Counted from the first letter of the stretch, positions 7,452 to 17,093 are shown. The stretch is 64,000 nt of DNA from Acidobacteriota bacterium (GCA_003225055.1 QIAU01000122.1:51034-115033), one strand, 5' to 3'. Notes: generated from the letters alone by a model not told the origin. Made by a program: numbers and translations.

Positions 7452-10115
7452 ATGAAGAAGCTGACTTTTCCCATCATTCCGTTCATCTGCTCTCTGCTTT
7501 GCCTGCCGCAGTGGGCGCAGCAAGCAGAACAGAGTGCCTACAAGAATCCGCAGTTGCCAGTCGAGGAGCGAGTAAACGACCTCGTTTCGCGCATGACCTT
7601 GCAGGAAAAAGTGTCGCAGCTTGGTCATACGGCCGACGCGATTCCGCGATTGGGTGTTCCTCAGTATGACTGGTGGAATGAAGGCCTGCATGGCGTGGCG
7701 CGCGCGGGTAACGCGACGGTCTTCCCCCAAGCCATCGGAATGGCAGCCATGTTCGATGAGCCGCTCCTGCGCCAGATTGCAGACGTGATCAGCACTGAGT
7801 TTCGCGCCAAGTACGTTGAACGGATGCACTCGGATGGATCGACCGATTGGTACCGCGGTTTGACGGTATGGTCGCCCAATATCAATATCTTCCGCGACCC
7901 CCGTTGGGGAAGAGGACAGGAGACGTATGGAGAGGATCCATACCTGACTTCCCGCCTGGGCATGGCTTTTGTGAGTGGATTGCAAGGAGACGACTCAAAA
8001 TATCTGAAGACGGTGGCGACTCCCAAGCACTTCGCCGTGCATAGCGGTCCCGAGACGACGCGTCATATTGTGGATGTAATTGCCTCGAAGCACGACATGG
8101 AAGACACATATCTTCCGGCTTTTCACGCGACGTTAATGGATGCGAAAGCCGAGTCGGTGATGTGCGCGTACAACTCCTTGAATGGTCAGCCGGCATGTGC
8201 GAATAACGATCTCCTGAAGACCCATCTGCGGGGTGACTGGGGTTTTAAAGGATATGTAGTTTCCGATTGCGGGGCGGTGACAGATATCTTCGCGGGGCAC
8301 CACTATACGAAAACGCTTGAAGAGGCAGCCGCGGCTTCTTTCCGCGCCGGAACAGATCTGATTTGCGGCGTGCCTCCCCAGGAGCGCGTGAAATCCGAAA
8401 AAGATGCGCTGAAGAAGGCAGTGCAGCAGGGCATTCTGCCCGAGTCCGTACTCGATGGGGCCTTGCGGAGGTTGTTTTCGGCGCGCTTTCGACTGGGGCT
8501 GTTCGATCCTCCGCCGATGGTGACCTGGTCGAAGATCACGGCTGCAGAAAACGATACCCAAGAGCACCGTCAGTTGGCCCTACAGGCAGCTCGGGAATCG
8601 CTCGTGCTACTGAAGAACCAGAACGATTTCCTGCCGCTGAAAAAGACTTACAAGAATATCGCCGTGCTGGGGCCGAACGCCGATAGTGTCGACGCGCTGG
8701 TTGGAAACTACAACGGGACACCCTCGAAACCGGTCACCCTCCTGGCGGGCATCAAGAAGCGATTCGCAGGCTCGAATGTGGTGTATGTCAAAGGAACTGG
8801 TTTAACCGGCCCTGCAACGGAAGCGGTTCCATCGGACGCTCTCTTCACGGGCGTCGATCGCAAGCAACACGGGCTGAAGGCGGAATATTACTCGAACCCA
8901 AAGCTCGAGGGTACGCCAACGATGTCGCGGACGGATGCGAACGTCAATTTCGAGTGGGCATATTCTGGTGTCACATCGGAGCTGGTACGCAACTTCTCAG
9001 TGCGCTGGGCGGGTGTCGTCGTGCCGCCAAAAACAGGAGACTACCTGATCGGATTTACCGGAGAAGACGGCTATCGCGTATGGCTGGACGGAAACCTTAT
9101 CGTCGAGGACTGGACACGGCATCGGCCAGCAACAAACCAGACAAAACAGCTGCACCTCGAAGCGGGCCATGCTTATCCGATAAAGATCGAGTACTTCCAG
9201 TTGATTCGCGGGTCGGAGGCTCGCCTGATTTGGGGCCTCCTCGGGAAAGCCCAGCAGGATGCGGTGGACGCGGCACGAAGAGCAGACTTGGTTGTGATGG
9301 CGATGGGGCTCTCACCCAGAATCGAAGGCGAAGAAATGAAGGTGGACGCGGAAGGCTTTGCGGGAGGCGATCGAACCACAATCGACCTGCCCGCTCCCCA
9401 GCAGAAATTGCTCGAGCGCGTGTACGCCATGGGAAAACCTGTGGTGCTGGTCCTGATGGGAGGAAGTGCCATCGCGGTGAATTGGGCTGACGAGAAGCTG
9501 CCGGCGATCGTGGACGCATGGTATTCGGGCGAGGAAGGCGGGACTGCGATCGCAGAAATGCTCGCCGGCGATTTCAGTCCAAGCGGACGCTTGCCGGTGA
9601 CATTCTACAAATCAGTAGATCAGCTGCCTGCTTTTGAAGACTATGCCATGGCGAAGCGCACCTACCGGTATTTCGCCGGCGAGGCGTTGTACCCATTCGG
9701 TTATGGATTGACCTACACCTCATTTACCTACATGAACGCGAAGGTGAATCAGCCGAGTGTTCCGGCCGACGGGTCCGTCAGCGTCACCGTCGATGTATCG
9801 AATAGCGGCAGACTGGCCGGGGATGAAGTTGTCCAACTTTACTTAGCGCACCCTGGTGTCCCTGGTGCTCCCTTGCGCGCTCTGCAGGGCTTCCAGCGTG
9901 TGCATCTTGAACCGGGTCAGACAAAGACAGTGACGTTCGATTTGACGAACCGGCAACTTGGCGTCGTCGACGAGGCGGGCACGCACCGCATTCTGCCCGG
10001 GAAAGTGCAAGTGTGGATAGGCGGCGGGCAGCCGGTGTCGCGCGCCGGGCTAGGGAGGACAGGAGGCGCTGAAACGCAGTTCACCATAACCGGCGAGTCG
10101 ACGCTTCCGGAGTAG
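7452..10115 (+). CDS. GH3 beta-glycosidase (xylosidase/glucosidase) with inserted PA14 domain
   Basis: Family 3 glycoside hydrolase, a retaining exo-enzyme. The start at 7452 is chosen because GAGGA sits just upstream and the product then opens with a signal peptide (MKKLTFPIIPFICSLLC); an in-frame GTG lies at 7428. The 887-residue chain has the N-terminal TIM barrel with nucleophile D272 in YVVSDCGAV, the alpha/beta sandwich, a PA14 module at about residues 473-600 (starting HGLKAEYYS, with FTGEDGYRVWLDG), and a C-terminal fibronectin-III-like domain. NEGLHGVARAG and KHFAVHSGPE are typical of the xylosidase/glucosidase branch. Placed straight after GH10 and before glucuronate genes, it most likely releases xylose from xylo-oligosaccharides; the exact specificity is inferred. 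Confidence 0.93.
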   Translation: MKKLTFPIIPFICSLLCLPQWAQQAEQSAYKNPQLPVEERVNDLVSRMTLQEKVSQLGHTADAIPRLGVPQYDWWNEGLHGVARAGNATVFPQAIGMAAMFDEPLLRQIADVISTEFRAKYVERMHSDGSTDWYRGLTVWSPNINIFRDPRWGRGQETYGEDPYLTSRLGMAFVSGLQGDDSKYLKTVATPKHFAVHSGPETTRHIVDVIASKHDMEDTYLPAFHATLMDAKAESVMCAYNSLNGQPACANNDLLKTHLRGDWGFKGYVVSDCGAVTDIFAGHHYTKTLEEAAAASFRAGTDLICGVPPQERVKSEKDALKKAVQQGILPESVLDGALRRLFSARFRLGLFDPPPMVTWSKITAAENDTQEHRQLALQAARESLVLLKNQNDFLPLKKTYKNIAVLGPNADSVDALVGNYNGTPSKPVTLLAGIKKRFAGSNVVYVKGTGLTGPATEAVPSDALFTGVDRKQHGLKAEYYSNPKLEGTPTMSRTDANVNFEWAYSGVTSELVRNFSVRWAGVVVPPKTGDYLIGFTGEDGYRVWLDGNLIVEDWTRHRPATNQTKQLHLEAGHAYPIKIEYFQLIRGSEARLIWGLLGKAQQDAVDAARRADLVVMAMGLSPRIEGEEMKVDAEGFAGGDRTTIDLPAPQQKLLERVYAMGKPVVLVLMGGSAIAVNWADEKLPAIVDAWYSGEEGGTAIAEMLAGDFSPSGRLPVTFYKSVDQLPAFEDYAMAKRTYRYFAGEALYPFGYGLTYTSFTYMNAKVNQPSVPADGSVSVTVDVSNSGRLAGDEVVQLYLAHPGVPGAPLRALQGFQRVHLEPGQTKTVTFDLTNRQLGVVDEAGTHRILPGKVQVWIGGGQPVSRAGLGRTGGAETQFTITGESTLPE

Positions 10116-10161
10116 GACTGATGCGGATCAGAATCGGCCGTGCCACTCGGAACTCTGAAAA

Positions 10162-11370
10162 ATGAAAATTGTTGACGCCAAAGTAATCGTCTGTTGTCCA
10201 GGCAGAAACTTCGTAACCCTAAAGGTAATGACAGAAGACGGAGTTTACGGTCTGGGCGATGCGACTCTTAATGGACGCGAACTTGCAGTGGCCAGTTATC
10301 TCAGCGATCACGTGGTGCCGCTGCTGATCGGGCGTGATGCGCGGCGGATCGAAGATACTTGGCAGTATCTCTATAAAGGAGCGTATTGGCAGCGCGGTCC
10401 GGTAACCATGTCGGCGATTGCGGCCGTGGATGCGGCTTTGTGGGACATCAAGGGCAAATCATTGAACGCGCCGCTGTATCAGCTGCTCGGTGGCGCGTCG
10501 CGCGAGACGGTCCTCGTCTACGGGCATGCGAGCGGGGTAGGAATCGAAGAGACGGTTCAAGCCGTCGCGCAGTATCAAAAGGCTGGATACAAGGCCATAC
10601 GAGCTCAGTCGGGGATTCCGGGCCTGCCGAGTACCTATGGTGTTGGCCGCGGATCGTTCTACTACGAGCCGGCGGAGAAGAATGCGCCACCTCAGAGCCG
10701 GTGGTCGTCGGAAGCGTACATGAATTTCATTCCGACCTTGTTCGCACGCTTGCGGAAGGAGTTCGGACCCGAGCCGCACTTGCTGCACGACGTCCATCAC
10801 CGTTTGACGCCTATAGAAGCGGCAAGAGTAGGGAAGTCGCTGGAGCCCTACCACCTGTTTTGGATGGAAGACCCAACCCCCGCGGAGTTGCAGGAGAGCT
10901 TTCGATTGATTCGTCGGCACACGACTACACCGCTGGCGGTAGGCGAGGTTTGCAACTCCATTTTCGATTGCCAGACACTGATCCAGGAGCAGTTGATTGA
11001 TTACATTCGAACCGCGGTGGTGCACTCGGGAGGCATCACTCACTTAAGGCGGATCGCGAACCTGGCGGAAATCTACCAGGTGCGAACCGGATCACACGGC
11101 GCGACGGACCTCAGTCCGGTCTGCATGGGAGCGGCGCTGCACTTCGACTTAAGTGTTCACAATTTCGGGATTCAGGAATACATGAAGCACACGGACGAGA
11201 CCAATGCGGTATTTCCCCACGCCTACCAATTCGAGCACGGGATCATGCATCCCGGAGAAAAACCGGGGATCGGGGTGGATATCAACGAGGAACTGGCCGC
11301 GAAGTATCCATATCAACGCGCATATTTGCCGGTGAACCGGCGGCTCGACGGCACGATGCACAACTGGTAG
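10162..11370 (+). CDS. manD: D-mannonate dehydratase, ManD/RspA type
   Basis: Enolase-superfamily enzyme dehydrating D-mannonate to 2-keto-3-deoxy-D-gluconate. The 402 residues match the ManD family. Metal ligands are visible as Asp in [10 protein letters not shown], Glu in FWMEDPTP and Glu in AVGEVCNS; the catalytic His is in [11 protein letters not shown]. Conserved YGHASG and GIPGL stretches are present. The C-terminus Met-His-Asn-Trp fits the family. There is no signal peptide, so it is cytoplasmic. The gene follows GH3 by 46 bases and converges on uxaC. Some family members are weakly active or have other acid-sugar substrates, but placement beside uxaC, GH67 and an SDR makes the glucuronate pathway role likely. 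It is not homologous to UxuA. Confidence 0.9.
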   Translation: MKIVDAKVIVCCPGRNFVTLKVMTEDGVYGLGDATLNGRELAVASYLSDHVVPLLIGRDARRIEDTWQYLYKGAYWQRGPVTMSAIAAVDAALWDIKGKSLNAPLYQLLGGASRETVLVYGHASGVGIEETVQAVAQYQKAGYKAIRAQSGIPGLPSTYGVGRGSFYYEPAEKNAPPQSRWSSEAYMNFIPTLFARLRKEFGPEPHLLHDVHHRLTPIEAARVGKSLEPYHLFWMEDPTPAELQESFRLIRRHTTTPLAVGEVCNSIFDCQTLIQEQLIDYIRTAVVHSGGITHLRRIANLAEIYQVRTGSHGATDLSPVCMGAALHFDLSVHNFGIQEYMKHTDETNAVFPHAYQFEHGIMHPGEKPGIGVDINEELAAKYPYQRAYLPVNRRLDGTMHNW

Positions 11371-11408
11371 CAACTGCAGAATCCGACAGCTCAGAAACCT
11401 CCTCGGCC

Positions 11409-12863
11409 TCAGGTGGTTCGTGCCATGGCTGCAGTGTCTGACGGCGATGCCGAGGGAGCCAACTCGAGGCCAAGATAGTCACGGGCATTTTGGAAGCAGA
11501 TACGCCGAACCATCCCGCCAACGAGAGCTTCATCGTTCGGAAGATCGCCTTTCTCCATGTCGTTTCCCAGAAGGTTCGAGAGCACGCGCCGGAAATACTC
11601 ATGTCGGGGAAACGACATGAAAGAGCGCGAATCGGTGACCATGCCTACGAATCGGGAAAGCAACCCGACGCTTGAGAGTACGTTCAGTTGCCTTTCGATT
11701 CCTTCTTTCTGATCAAGAAACCACCAGGCACTGCCGAACTGAATTTTTCCCGCCGTAGACTCATCCTGGAAGTTACCGGCCGCAGTCGCGAAAACATAGC
11801 TATCTGCCGGATTGCTGTTGTAAATGATCATCCGCGGCAGAGCGTGCTCCGCCTCCAACCGGTCAAGGTATGCGGAAAGCGCTAGCGCTTGCGGGAAGTC
11901 GCCAATGGAGTCAAAGCCCGTATCCGGCCCGAGTTCAGAAAGTTTGCGCGTGTTGAGGTTGCGAATCGGACCGAGGTGAAGCTGCTTGGTCCAGCCGCGC
12001 TTGGCATCGAGATGGCCGAAGTAAACCATCATGAAAGACGCGAAGCGCTCCTGCTCAACCGGTGATGCGCCACAGCGCGCACGTGCGCGGGCGTAAATTT
12101 GAGCGGCTTCGGTTTCAGAGCAGGGATTCGCATAGCAACGGGGCAGGCCGTGATCCGAGATGCGGCCCCCGTTGTCATGGAAATAAGCATGCCGAACGTC
12201 GAGAGCACGGAGTAATCCAGCAAGGCTCGAAGCATCGACGTTGGACGCGGCCTCAACCCGATCAACCCATGGATTGAAAAGATCGGGCTGGTCCACGAGA
12301 AGCGACTTGTCCGGGCGGAACGAGGGATAAATACGAAACCCAAGGTCCCGGGAGTTAATGACAATATGATGCTCGAGCGAGTCGGCAGGATCGTCGCTGG
12401 TGCAGATTACGCGGACCTGGAACTTCCGAAGGATGTTCTGCGCAGTGAATTCGTCAGTCTGCAACTGCTTGTTGGCGCGCTGCCATATGGATTCTGCGGT
12501 TCGATCGTTGAGCAAATCGTCGATATCGAAATAGCGCTTCAGTTCGAGGTGGGTCCAATGGTAGAGCGGGTTGCGCAATGTGTGTGGAACCGTGTGCGCC
12601 CAAGCGAGAAACTTTTCCTGGGGTGAAGCGGAGCCGGCGCAGAGTCGCTCGGAAATGCCGTTAGCGCGCATGGCCCGCCATTTATAGTGATCACCCTCAA
12701 GCCAGATCTCGAACAGGTTCTCGAAGCGACGGTTGATGGCGACATCGGCCGCGTGAAGGTGCGAGTGATAATCGATGATTGGTTGCGATTTAGCGTACTG
12801 ATGATAAAGGCGCTGCGCAGTGCGGGAGTCGAGCAAGAAGTTGTCGTGGATGAAGTTCAACAT
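11409..12863 (-). CDS. uxaC: Glucuronate isomerase
   Basis: Uronate isomerase, converting D-glucuronate to D-fructuronate (and galacturonate to tagaturonate), an amidohydrolase-superfamily TIM barrel. The start is taken at the ATG at 12863 (MLNFIHDNFLLDS); an in-frame TTG lies three codons upstream. Recognisable motifs are IIDYHSHLHAADVA near residue 30 (metal-binding HxH), YHWTHLELKRYFDI, VICTSDDPADSLEHH, and a C-terminal GMVTDSRSFMSFPRHEYFRR. About 484 residues is the normal family length. The enzyme is cytoplasmic. It is divergent from GH67 across a region of about 330 bases with two TTTGA-N3-TCAAA palindromes, and converges on manD with 38 bases between stops. Confidence 0.95.
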   Translation of the reverse strand: MLNFIHDNFLLDSRTAQRLYHQYAKSQPIIDYHSHLHAADVAINRRFENLFEIWLEGDHYKWRAMRANGISERLCAGSASPQEKFLAWAHTVPHTLRNPLYHWTHLELKRYFDIDDLLNDRTAESIWQRANKQLQTDEFTAQNILRKFQVRVICTSDDPADSLEHHIVINSRDLGFRIYPSFRPDKSLLVDQPDLFNPWVDRVEAASNVDASSLAGLLRALDVRHAYFHDNGGRISDHGLPRCYANPCSETEAAQIYARARARCGASPVEQERFASFMMVYFGHLDAKRGWTKQLHLGPIRNLNTRKLSELGPDTGFDSIGDFPQALALSAYLDRLEAEHALPRMIIYNSNPADSYVFATAAGNFQDESTAGKIQFGSAWWFLDQKEGIERQLNVLSSVGLLSRFVGMVTDSRSFMSFPRHEYFRRVLSNLLGNDMEKGDLPNDEALVGGMVRRICFQNARDYLGLELAPSASPSDTAAMARTT

Positions 12864-12957
12864 TCGCTCCAATGTCGCCCGATTCTCTTACTGATGGAAG
12901 GGCGGCATTCTGCCGTCAGGGGAGCAACTAGAGCAGTCCAGACTAATTTCTCTTAAG

Positions 12958-12970
12958 TTTGATCGTCAAA
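12958..12970. promoter_or_regulatory. Candidate operator, TTTGATCGTCAAA
   Basis: Perfect inverted repeat with 5-base arms around TCG, 95 bases upstream of the uxaC start. On the minus strand it overlaps a TTGACG that could be the uxaC -35 box. A second site of the same form lies at 13142-13154. A ROK-family repressor coded 3 kb away is the natural candidate protein; this is inference. Confidence 0.45.
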
Positions 12971-13102
12971 TTAAAAGGGTATCTTACCAGGAACCTTGCA
13001 GAGTACGAGCCGGAGTTCGCCGTCTACGCCGGTTTCTTCAGGCTGATCTTCGATCAACCGTCGCGGCAGCGATTGTTCCGCGATTTCCGCGATTGTTCCG
13101 GG

Positions 13103-13131
13103 TTGACAATCCCAGGGCAGGCCAATAGGCT
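13103..13131 (+). promoter_or_regulatory. Candidate sigma-70 promoter for GH67
   Basis: A consensus -35 TTGACA (13103-13108), a 17-base spacer and a weak -10 TAGGCT (13126-13131), ending 60 bases before the GH67 start. The palindrome at 13142-13154 would cover the transcription start region, the usual place for a repressor site. Just upstream are two copies of GCGATTGTTCCG (13069-13080, 13089-13100) spaced 20 bases apart. Confidence 0.4.
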
Positions 13132-13141
13132 TTCGCGTTAG

Positions 13142-13154
13142 TTTGAGGCTCAAA
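13142..13154. promoter_or_regulatory. Candidate operator, TTTGAGGCTCAAA
   Basis: Core of a 15-base perfect inverted repeat (13141-13155, seven-base arms around one G), 37 bases before the GH67 start. It shares the TTTGA-N3-TCAAA form with the site at 12958-12970 in the same divergent intergenic region. The TCAAA half-site recurs three times before the ROK gene. Confidence 0.5.
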
Positions 13155-13190
13155 CGAATGTAACGGGAAGAAGCGACGCCAAGATCAACC

Positions 13191-15710
13191 GTGATGCAAC
13201 GAATTAGTCCTCTCCTGGGAGTTCTGTTTCTTCTTATTTCCGCCGGGCTCGCCGAGAACGGTGCGGATGGGTGGTTGCGCTATGCGCGACTCGATCCCGC
13301 AGTGGCTACCCAATATTCATCCCTGCCCCAGGTAGTGGTTGTTCTCAACCATTCGCCGCTCTTGCAAACCGCGCAGGCGGAGCTCCTGGGGGGAGTTCAG
13401 GGCATGCTGGGCCGTAGGTTGCGGGTCACCGCCGGAGCTCCTAGGGAAGCGGCGATTGTCATGGGAACGGTCGAGACGGTTCGCCAGCTGGAGGCGGGAT
13501 TCAGGCCCGATCCCGGTTTGCAAGGGGATGCCTACGCGCTGATGTCTGCGCAACTTGGTGGCCAGAAGGCGCTTGTCATTACCGGTGCCACGGATCGCGG
13601 CGTTCTCTATGGAACCTTCGCGTTGTTGCGCAAAATTGCGCGGGGTGAGCGCATCGCGGCGGTTAACGAAGTCGAAAGGCCGTCGGCGCCGGTGAGGTGG
13701 GTAAATCAGTGGGATAACCTGGATGGATCGATCGAGCGCGGCTACGCGGGCAAATCCATTTTTTTTGAGAACCGACACGTGCGCGCAGACCTGTCGCGGG
13801 CGGCGAAATATGCCAGATTGCTTGCCTCGGTGGGAATTAACGGATGCAACCTCGGTAACGTGAATGCCGATCTTCATATTCTCGATCCCACTCTCCTTCC
13901 GCAACTGGCGCGAATTGCTACGGTGTTTCGTCCGTATGGCGTGCAACTGGGCGTTGCGGTGAACGTGAGCGTGCCGAAGCAGGGGGGAGGGTTGGACACG
14001 TTCGATCCGCTGGACAGGAGGGTGGCTGACTGGTGGCGCGCAAAATTCAATGAGGTTTACCGGCAGATCCCGGATTTCGGAGGAGTGGTGGTAAAAGCGG
14101 ATTCCGAGGGCCAGCTGGGCCCCTCCGCGTATGGAAGAACTCCCGCGGAAGCTGCCAATGTAATTGCGAAAGCGCTGAAGCCGCACGGTGGCGTTGTTTT
14201 CTATCGTGCGTTTGTCTACAACCACCACCTAGACTGGAATGATCTGAAGGCGGATCGCGCCCGGGCTGCCTATGACATCTTTCATCCGCTGGACGGGAAA
14301 TTCACCGACAACGTGATTGTGCAGATCAAGTATGGTCCCATCGATTTTCAGGTAAGGGAGCCGGCTTCGCCATTGTTCGGTGGACTGGAAAACACCAATG
14401 AAGCCATTGAAGTGCAGATCACCCAGGAATACACAGGCCAGCAGCGGCATACGGTGTTCCTGGTGCCGATGTGGAAGGAGATTCTGGACTTCGATACGGG
14501 CGTTGCCGGCCGGCACACGCCGGTCAAGGATATTGTCTCGGGCCACAGTTTTGATCGACCGACCGGAGGATACGTCGGCGTCGCGAATGTCGGGCTCAGC
14601 ACAAACTGGCTGGCCAACCACCTTGCTATGGCCAACTTGTACGGGTTCGGACGGCTGGCCTGGAACCCGGATCTCAGTTCGCAAGCGATTGCCGAGGAGT
14701 GGACGCAGCTCACGTTTGGCGATGATCCGCATGTCGTGCGGAAGGTACCCGAGATCCAGCTGGCATCGTGGCATGCCTATGAAAGCTACACCGGTGTTCT
14801 CGGGTTGCAGACGCTGACCAATATTACCGGTCCGCATTATGGTCCGGCGCCCGAGTCGCAGGAACACAATGGCTGGGGACAGTGGATTCGCGCAGACCCT
14901 GACGCGGTTGGCATGGACCGCACCATCGCAACAGGAACGGGGTTCGTCGGACAGTATTCGCCGATGGTTGAGAGAATCTATGAGCCGCTGGCCAACACCC
15001 CGGATGAGCTCGTCCTGTTTTTCCATCATGTGCCCTACACGTATAAGTTGCACTCGGGGACGACGGTTATCCAGACCATCTATGACTCACATTATCAGGG
15101 CGCGTCGAAAGCGCACGATTTTGTGACCACGTGGAGGTCGCTGCAGGGTCACGTCGATGATGAGCGCTTTAAGGAGGTTCTGGCGCAGCTGGAGTATCAA
15201 TCGGGCCACGCGATTGTGTGGCGCGACGCAATCGACGAGTGGTTCCATCGGATTTCCGGAATAGCCGACGAAAAGGGAAGAGTGGGACATCATCCGAATC
15301 GGGTAGAGGCGGAGGCGATGGAATTGAAGGGTTACCAGATCTTCGAACCGGCCTCTTGGGAGGGGGCTTCGGGCGGCAAGGGTGTGCTGTGTCCGGAATC
15401 ATCACCATCATGCTCGGCACAAACGACATTTCGAGGTACTGCTGGCCGCTACCAGGTAGAGGTCGAATACTTTGATCTCAGCCATGGCGTCTCGCAATTC
15501 AGGGTGTTCATCGGAGATCGGGTCGTCGGTCAATGGCGCGCGGATGACGTGTTGCCAGGCCCAGCGCCTAGCGCGGATTCATCGGTACGACGGAAGATCA
15601 AGGGACTTGAGTTGCGTCCGGGTGATGTGATCCGGATCGAGGGGATTCCCGATCAGGAGGAGCGAGCGCCCTTGGACTACATTGAAGTGATACCGGTAGT
15701 GCCGCGGTGA
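13191..15710 (+). CDS. Alpha-glucuronidase, GH67, with C-terminal binding-type extension
   Basis: Inverting GH67 enzyme that removes (4-O-methyl-)glucuronic acid from the non-reducing end of xylo-oligosaccharides. The start is a GTG at 13191 or the adjacent ATG at 13194; both give the same signal peptide. Catalytic residues fit the known triad: E306 in KADSEGQLGP, D385 in YGPIDFQ and E413 in VQITQEYTG. The D-to-E gap of 28 residues equals that of the characterised Cellvibrio enzyme. The GH67 body ends near residue 700. About 130 further residues start with RVEAEAMEL and contain GRYQVEVEYFDL and DYIEV, resembling CBM35/CBM6-like or GH115-tail modules. At 839 residues it is longer than the usual 680-730. 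It is probably secreted to the periplasm. Confidence 0.93.
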   Translation: MMQRISPLLGVLFLLISAGLAENGADGWLRYARLDPAVATQYSSLPQVVVVLNHSPLLQTAQAELLGGVQGMLGRRLRVTAGAPREAAIVMGTVETVRQLEAGFRPDPGLQGDAYALMSAQLGGQKALVITGATDRGVLYGTFALLRKIARGERIAAVNEVERPSAPVRWVNQWDNLDGSIERGYAGKSIFFENRHVRADLSRAAKYARLLASVGINGCNLGNVNADLHILDPTLLPQLARIATVFRPYGVQLGVAVNVSVPKQGGGLDTFDPLDRRVADWWRAKFNEVYRQIPDFGGVVVKADSEGQLGPSAYGRTPAEAANVIAKALKPHGGVVFYRAFVYNHHLDWNDLKADRARAAYDIFHPLDGKFTDNVIVQIKYGPIDFQVREPASPLFGGLENTNEAIEVQITQEYTGQQRHTVFLVPMWKEILDFDTGVAGRHTPVKDIVSGHSFDRPTGGYVGVANVGLSTNWLANHLAMANLYGFGRLAWNPDLSSQAIAEEWTQLTFGDDPHVVRKVPEIQLASWHAYESYTGVLGLQTLTNITGPHYGPAPESQEHNGWGQWIRADPDAVGMDRTIATGTGFVGQYSPMVERIYEPLANTPDELVLFFHHVPYTYKLHSGTTVIQTIYDSHYQGASKAHDFVTTWRSLQGHVDDERFKEVLAQLEYQSGHAIVWRDAIDEWFHRISGIADEKGRVGHHPNRVEAEAMELKGYQIFEPASWEGASGGKGVLCPESSPSCSAQTTFRGTAGRYQVEVEYFDLSHGVSQFRVFIGDRVVGQWRADDVLPGPAPSADSSVRRKIKGLELRPGDVIRIEGIPDQEERAPLDYIEVIPVVPR

Positions 15711-15723
15711 TGGGCCGCTTCGG

Positions 15724-15761
15724 CCTCAAATTTTCCCCTCAAATTTTACCCCTCAAATTTT
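15724..15761. repeat. Three direct repeats of CCTCAAATTTT before the ROK gene
   Basis: Units at 15724-15734, 15737-15747 and 15751-15761, spaced 13 and 14 bases, immediately upstream of the -35 box at 15766. Each holds the TCAAA half-site found in the two palindromes between uxaC and GH67. Helical-turn-like phasing next to a promoter suggests regulator binding, perhaps autoregulation. Confidence 0.6.
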
Positions 15762-15765
15762 CCCC

Positions 15766-15793
15766 TTGACACCTTGCGGCCTAGGTATATAGT
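15766..15793 (+). promoter_or_regulatory. Sigma-70 promoter of the ROK regulator gene
   Basis: TTGACA (15766-15771), a 16-base spacer and TATAGT (15788-15793), about 110 bases ahead of the ROK start codon. The -35 is a perfect consensus match and the -10 differs from consensus at one base. The three TCAAATTTT repeats abut it upstream. Confidence 0.7.
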
Positions 15794-15902
15794 TCGCGAC
15801 GCGAATTTAATGCTCCCTTAAGAACTGACGTTTGCGATTCCGGGCCGGCCCATGCGGCACGATTGCCGCATTAACTGAAAAATCGGTACTCGGCAATATC
15901 GA

Positions 15903-17075
15903 ATGAGACGGCTCAACTTTACCAACACGCAGGTTGCTTCAAGCGAAACCGCTCGAGATATCAACCGCGGAGTTGTTCTCAACCTGATCCGGCGCCGCCA
16001 GCCGATTTCGCGCGCCGATCTGGCGCGAGTCTCAGGTCTGCAGAGAAGCACCGTGTCGCTTATCACCGAACAATTGATTCGTGAGAAGTGGGTGGTGAAC
16101 GGACCTTTGGGACGATTGCCGCGCGGACGCCGGCCTACCTTTCTGCGCCTGAATGAACGGCGCGCGATCGTGGTGGCGGACCTGCGCCCCAAGCAGAGTA
16201 CGGTGGCTGTGGCCGATGTGAACGGGCGGTTTCTGTCCCAGGAATCGATGCCAACCTGCAACCATCCCGCGAAAACAGCGGCGAAGCTGGCGGCGTCCAT
16301 CCAGCACCAGATGCAGTCGCATCCGGAGTTGGTCTTCGAAGGGGTGGGTATCAGTTTGCCCGGCCGAGTGGAAGAAGGCACAGGACGAATCATTTTTGCG
16401 CCGAACTTGAAATGGCCGGAATTCGATCTCAAGAAGCCAATTGAGGAAGCCACGGGAATGCAGGTGGAGATGGAGAACGCCGCCAATGCCTGTGTTCTTG
16501 CCGAGGTGTGGTTTGGCGGCGGGGAGATCGTGCGCGACATGGTAGTGGTGACGGTGTCGGAGGGCATCGGCACTGGCTTGTTCGTGAATCATCAGCTGGC
16601 GAAAGGACTACATGGCGTGGCCGGCGAGTTCGGACACGTGCCGCTCGATGCCGATGGCCCGCAGTGCTCTTGTGGGGGCCGGGGTTGCTGGGAGATTCTT
16701 GGATCGAATCGGGCCGCCGTACGCTATTACTCTGAGTCCGCTGCAGATTCCGGGAGCATCACTTTCGAGGATCTGATGATGCTGGCGGAAACGGGTGACC
16801 CGCTCGCCCTCAAGGCGCTGGAAAAGATGGCGCATGCTATCGGCCGGGGTATGCGATCTATAGTGGCCGGGCTGGCGCCGGAAGAGATTGTGGTGGTCGG
16901 TGAGTTCACCCGTTTATGGCCGCGTGTGGGTCCAACTATCGAGGCGGAAGTGGCGGCGGCGGTCCTGGCTGGCAAACCCCCGCGGGTCCGTCCCGCAGCA
17001 GATCCCGGCATGGCGCGTTTGCGCGGAACGGTTGCGCTGGTGTTGCAGAAGCACTTTGGCGCTTCGTCTCCCTGA
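15903..17075 (+). CDS. ROK-family transcriptional regulator (NagC/XylR type)
   Basis: A 390-residue sugar-responsive repressor. Residues about 17-75 form a MarR-like winged helix (RADLARVSGLQRSTVSLITEQL). The rest is a ROK ASKHA fold with the glycine-rich GIGTGLFVNHQL motif, the GEFGHVPLD motif and the zinc-binding CSCGGRGCWE (Cys-x-Cys-x4-Cys with an upstream His). The expected effector is a sugar or sugar acid from xylan, inferred from the position between GH67 and the SDR gene. It has its own strong promoter and repeated TCAAA half-sites upstream, so autoregulation is likely. The glucokinase DxGxT-type phosphate motif is absent (ADLRPKQSTVAV), supporting a regulator rather than a kinase. 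Confidence 0.92.
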   Translation: MRRLNFTNTQVASSETARDINRGVVLNLIRRRQPISRADLARVSGLQRSTVSLITEQLIREKWVVNGPLGRLPRGRRPTFLRLNERRAIVVADLRPKQSTVAVADVNGRFLSQESMPTCNHPAKTAAKLAASIQHQMQSHPELVFEGVGISLPGRVEEGTGRIIFAPNLKWPEFDLKKPIEEATGMQVEMENAANACVLAEVWFGGGEIVRDMVVVTVSEGIGTGLFVNHQLAKGLHGVAGEFGHVPLDADGPQCSCGGRGCWEILGSNRAAVRYYSESAADSGSITFEDLMMLAETGDPLALKALEKMAHAIGRGMRSIVAGLAPEEIVVVGEFTRLWPRVGPTIEAEVAAAVLAGKPPRVRPAADPGMARLRGTVALVLQKHFGASSP

Positions 17076-17093
17076 CACCGTCCATCCAAGAAC

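Noticed and set aside
11877..11890. Perfect palindrome AAGCGCTAGCGCTT, resembling a LacI-type site
   Set aside because: It lies deep inside the uxaC coding region and follows from ordinary Leu-Ser-Ala-Leu codons; no promoter is near.
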